Of a DNA stretch of 7,917 nt, positions 7,903 to 7,917 are shown piece after piece. The stretch lies in assembly GCA_026986085.1 (NCBI GenBank), contig JALSPE010000140.1, forward strand, positions 1-7,917, given 5' to 3'. The position numbers and the translations under genes were made by a program. The stretch comes from Campylobacteraceae bacterium (GTDB lineage: Bacteria; Campylobacterota; Campylobacteria; Campylobacterales; Sulfurovaceae). The notes under the pieces are model-generated. The model was not told the DNA's origin. It was given only the letters and a program-made list of their open reading frames with translations, and did no database searches. Within the stretch, counting starts at the first letter, position 1. Each line of letters begins with the position of its first letter.

Positions 7903-7917
7903 TGTAACTATGATACT

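Larger units (their letters stand above)
7685..7915. repeat. Composite nested inverted-repeat element (cloverleaf-like) upstream of polA
   Basis: The 287 bp between polA and the window edge hold no recognised gene. TATCATAGCTACAG (7685-7698) and CTGTAACTATGATA (7902-7915) are inverted copies with one mismatch. They enclose two long hairpins (7702-7794 and 7806-7902) separated by a tiny UUCG-type hairpin (about 7799-7806). The parts abut with only a few unpaired bases, so they can be drawn as a four-way junction of about 231 nt. Miniature inverted-repeat transposable elements, dispersed intergenic repeats and structured RNAs can all look like this, and the sequence does not decide between them. 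The pairs are directly visible; the biological identity is unknown. The window ends two bases beyond the outer arm, so the right border and any target duplication cannot be seen. Confidence 0.65.

Noticed and set aside
7685..7915. Retron-type RNA (outer complementary arms enclosing a short and a long hairpin)
   Set aside because: The layout is superficially similar, but no reverse transcriptase is in the window and I see no convincing branch-guanosine context. It would need an adjacent reverse transcriptase beyond 7917.
7685..7915. Integron attC site or known small RNA (SRP RNA, 6S, tRNA)
   Set aside because: No attC core sites at the ends, no SRP or tRNA conserved loops, and no 6S-like single bubble hairpin.

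Overview
The window looks like chromosomal DNA of a Campylobacterota (Epsilonproteobacteria) bacterium. The DNA is visibly AT-rich. The cytochrome c assembly factor is a single fused CcsB-CcsA protein, as in Helicobacter, Wolinella and free-living relatives, and protein texture and ribosome binding sites fit. A free-living, Sulfurimonas/Sulfurovum-type lineage is plausible, but the genus cannot be fixed from this sequence.

All four protein genes lie on the minus strand and read right to left. polA (4931-7630) encodes a full-length DNA polymerase I with 5' nuclease, proofreading exonuclease and polymerase domains. After 92 bp with a candidate promoter comes ccsBA (1737-4838), the haem exporter and cytochrome c synthetase of system II. 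One base after its stop, a DUF2400/TIGR02757 protein starts at a TTG (989-1735). It is probably translationally coupled, and it carries an LDTH motif reminiscent of the catalytic segment of HhH-GPD DNA glycosylases. Twelve bases further on is an uncharacterised exported, beta-strand-rich envelope protein (17-976). A good sigma70-type promoter lies at the end of the preceding gene, placed so that this mRNA could be leaderless.

The genes do not form one obvious pathway: DNA replication and repair (polA, possibly the DUF2400 protein), respiratory cytochrome maturation (ccsBA), and the cell envelope (last gene). ccsBA and the DUF2400 gene look like one transcription unit; polA and the envelope gene may have their own promoters.

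The least ordinary stretch is the gene-free right end (7631-7917). It holds nested inverted repeats: outer arms enclose two long hairpins and a tiny UUCG-type hairpin, and together they can be drawn as a roughly 230-nt cloverleaf. It could be a miniature transposable element, a dispersed intergenic repeat or a structured RNA. The window ends at its outer arm, so its right border is not visible. No RNA genes, CRISPR array or insertion sequence with a transposase were recognised.
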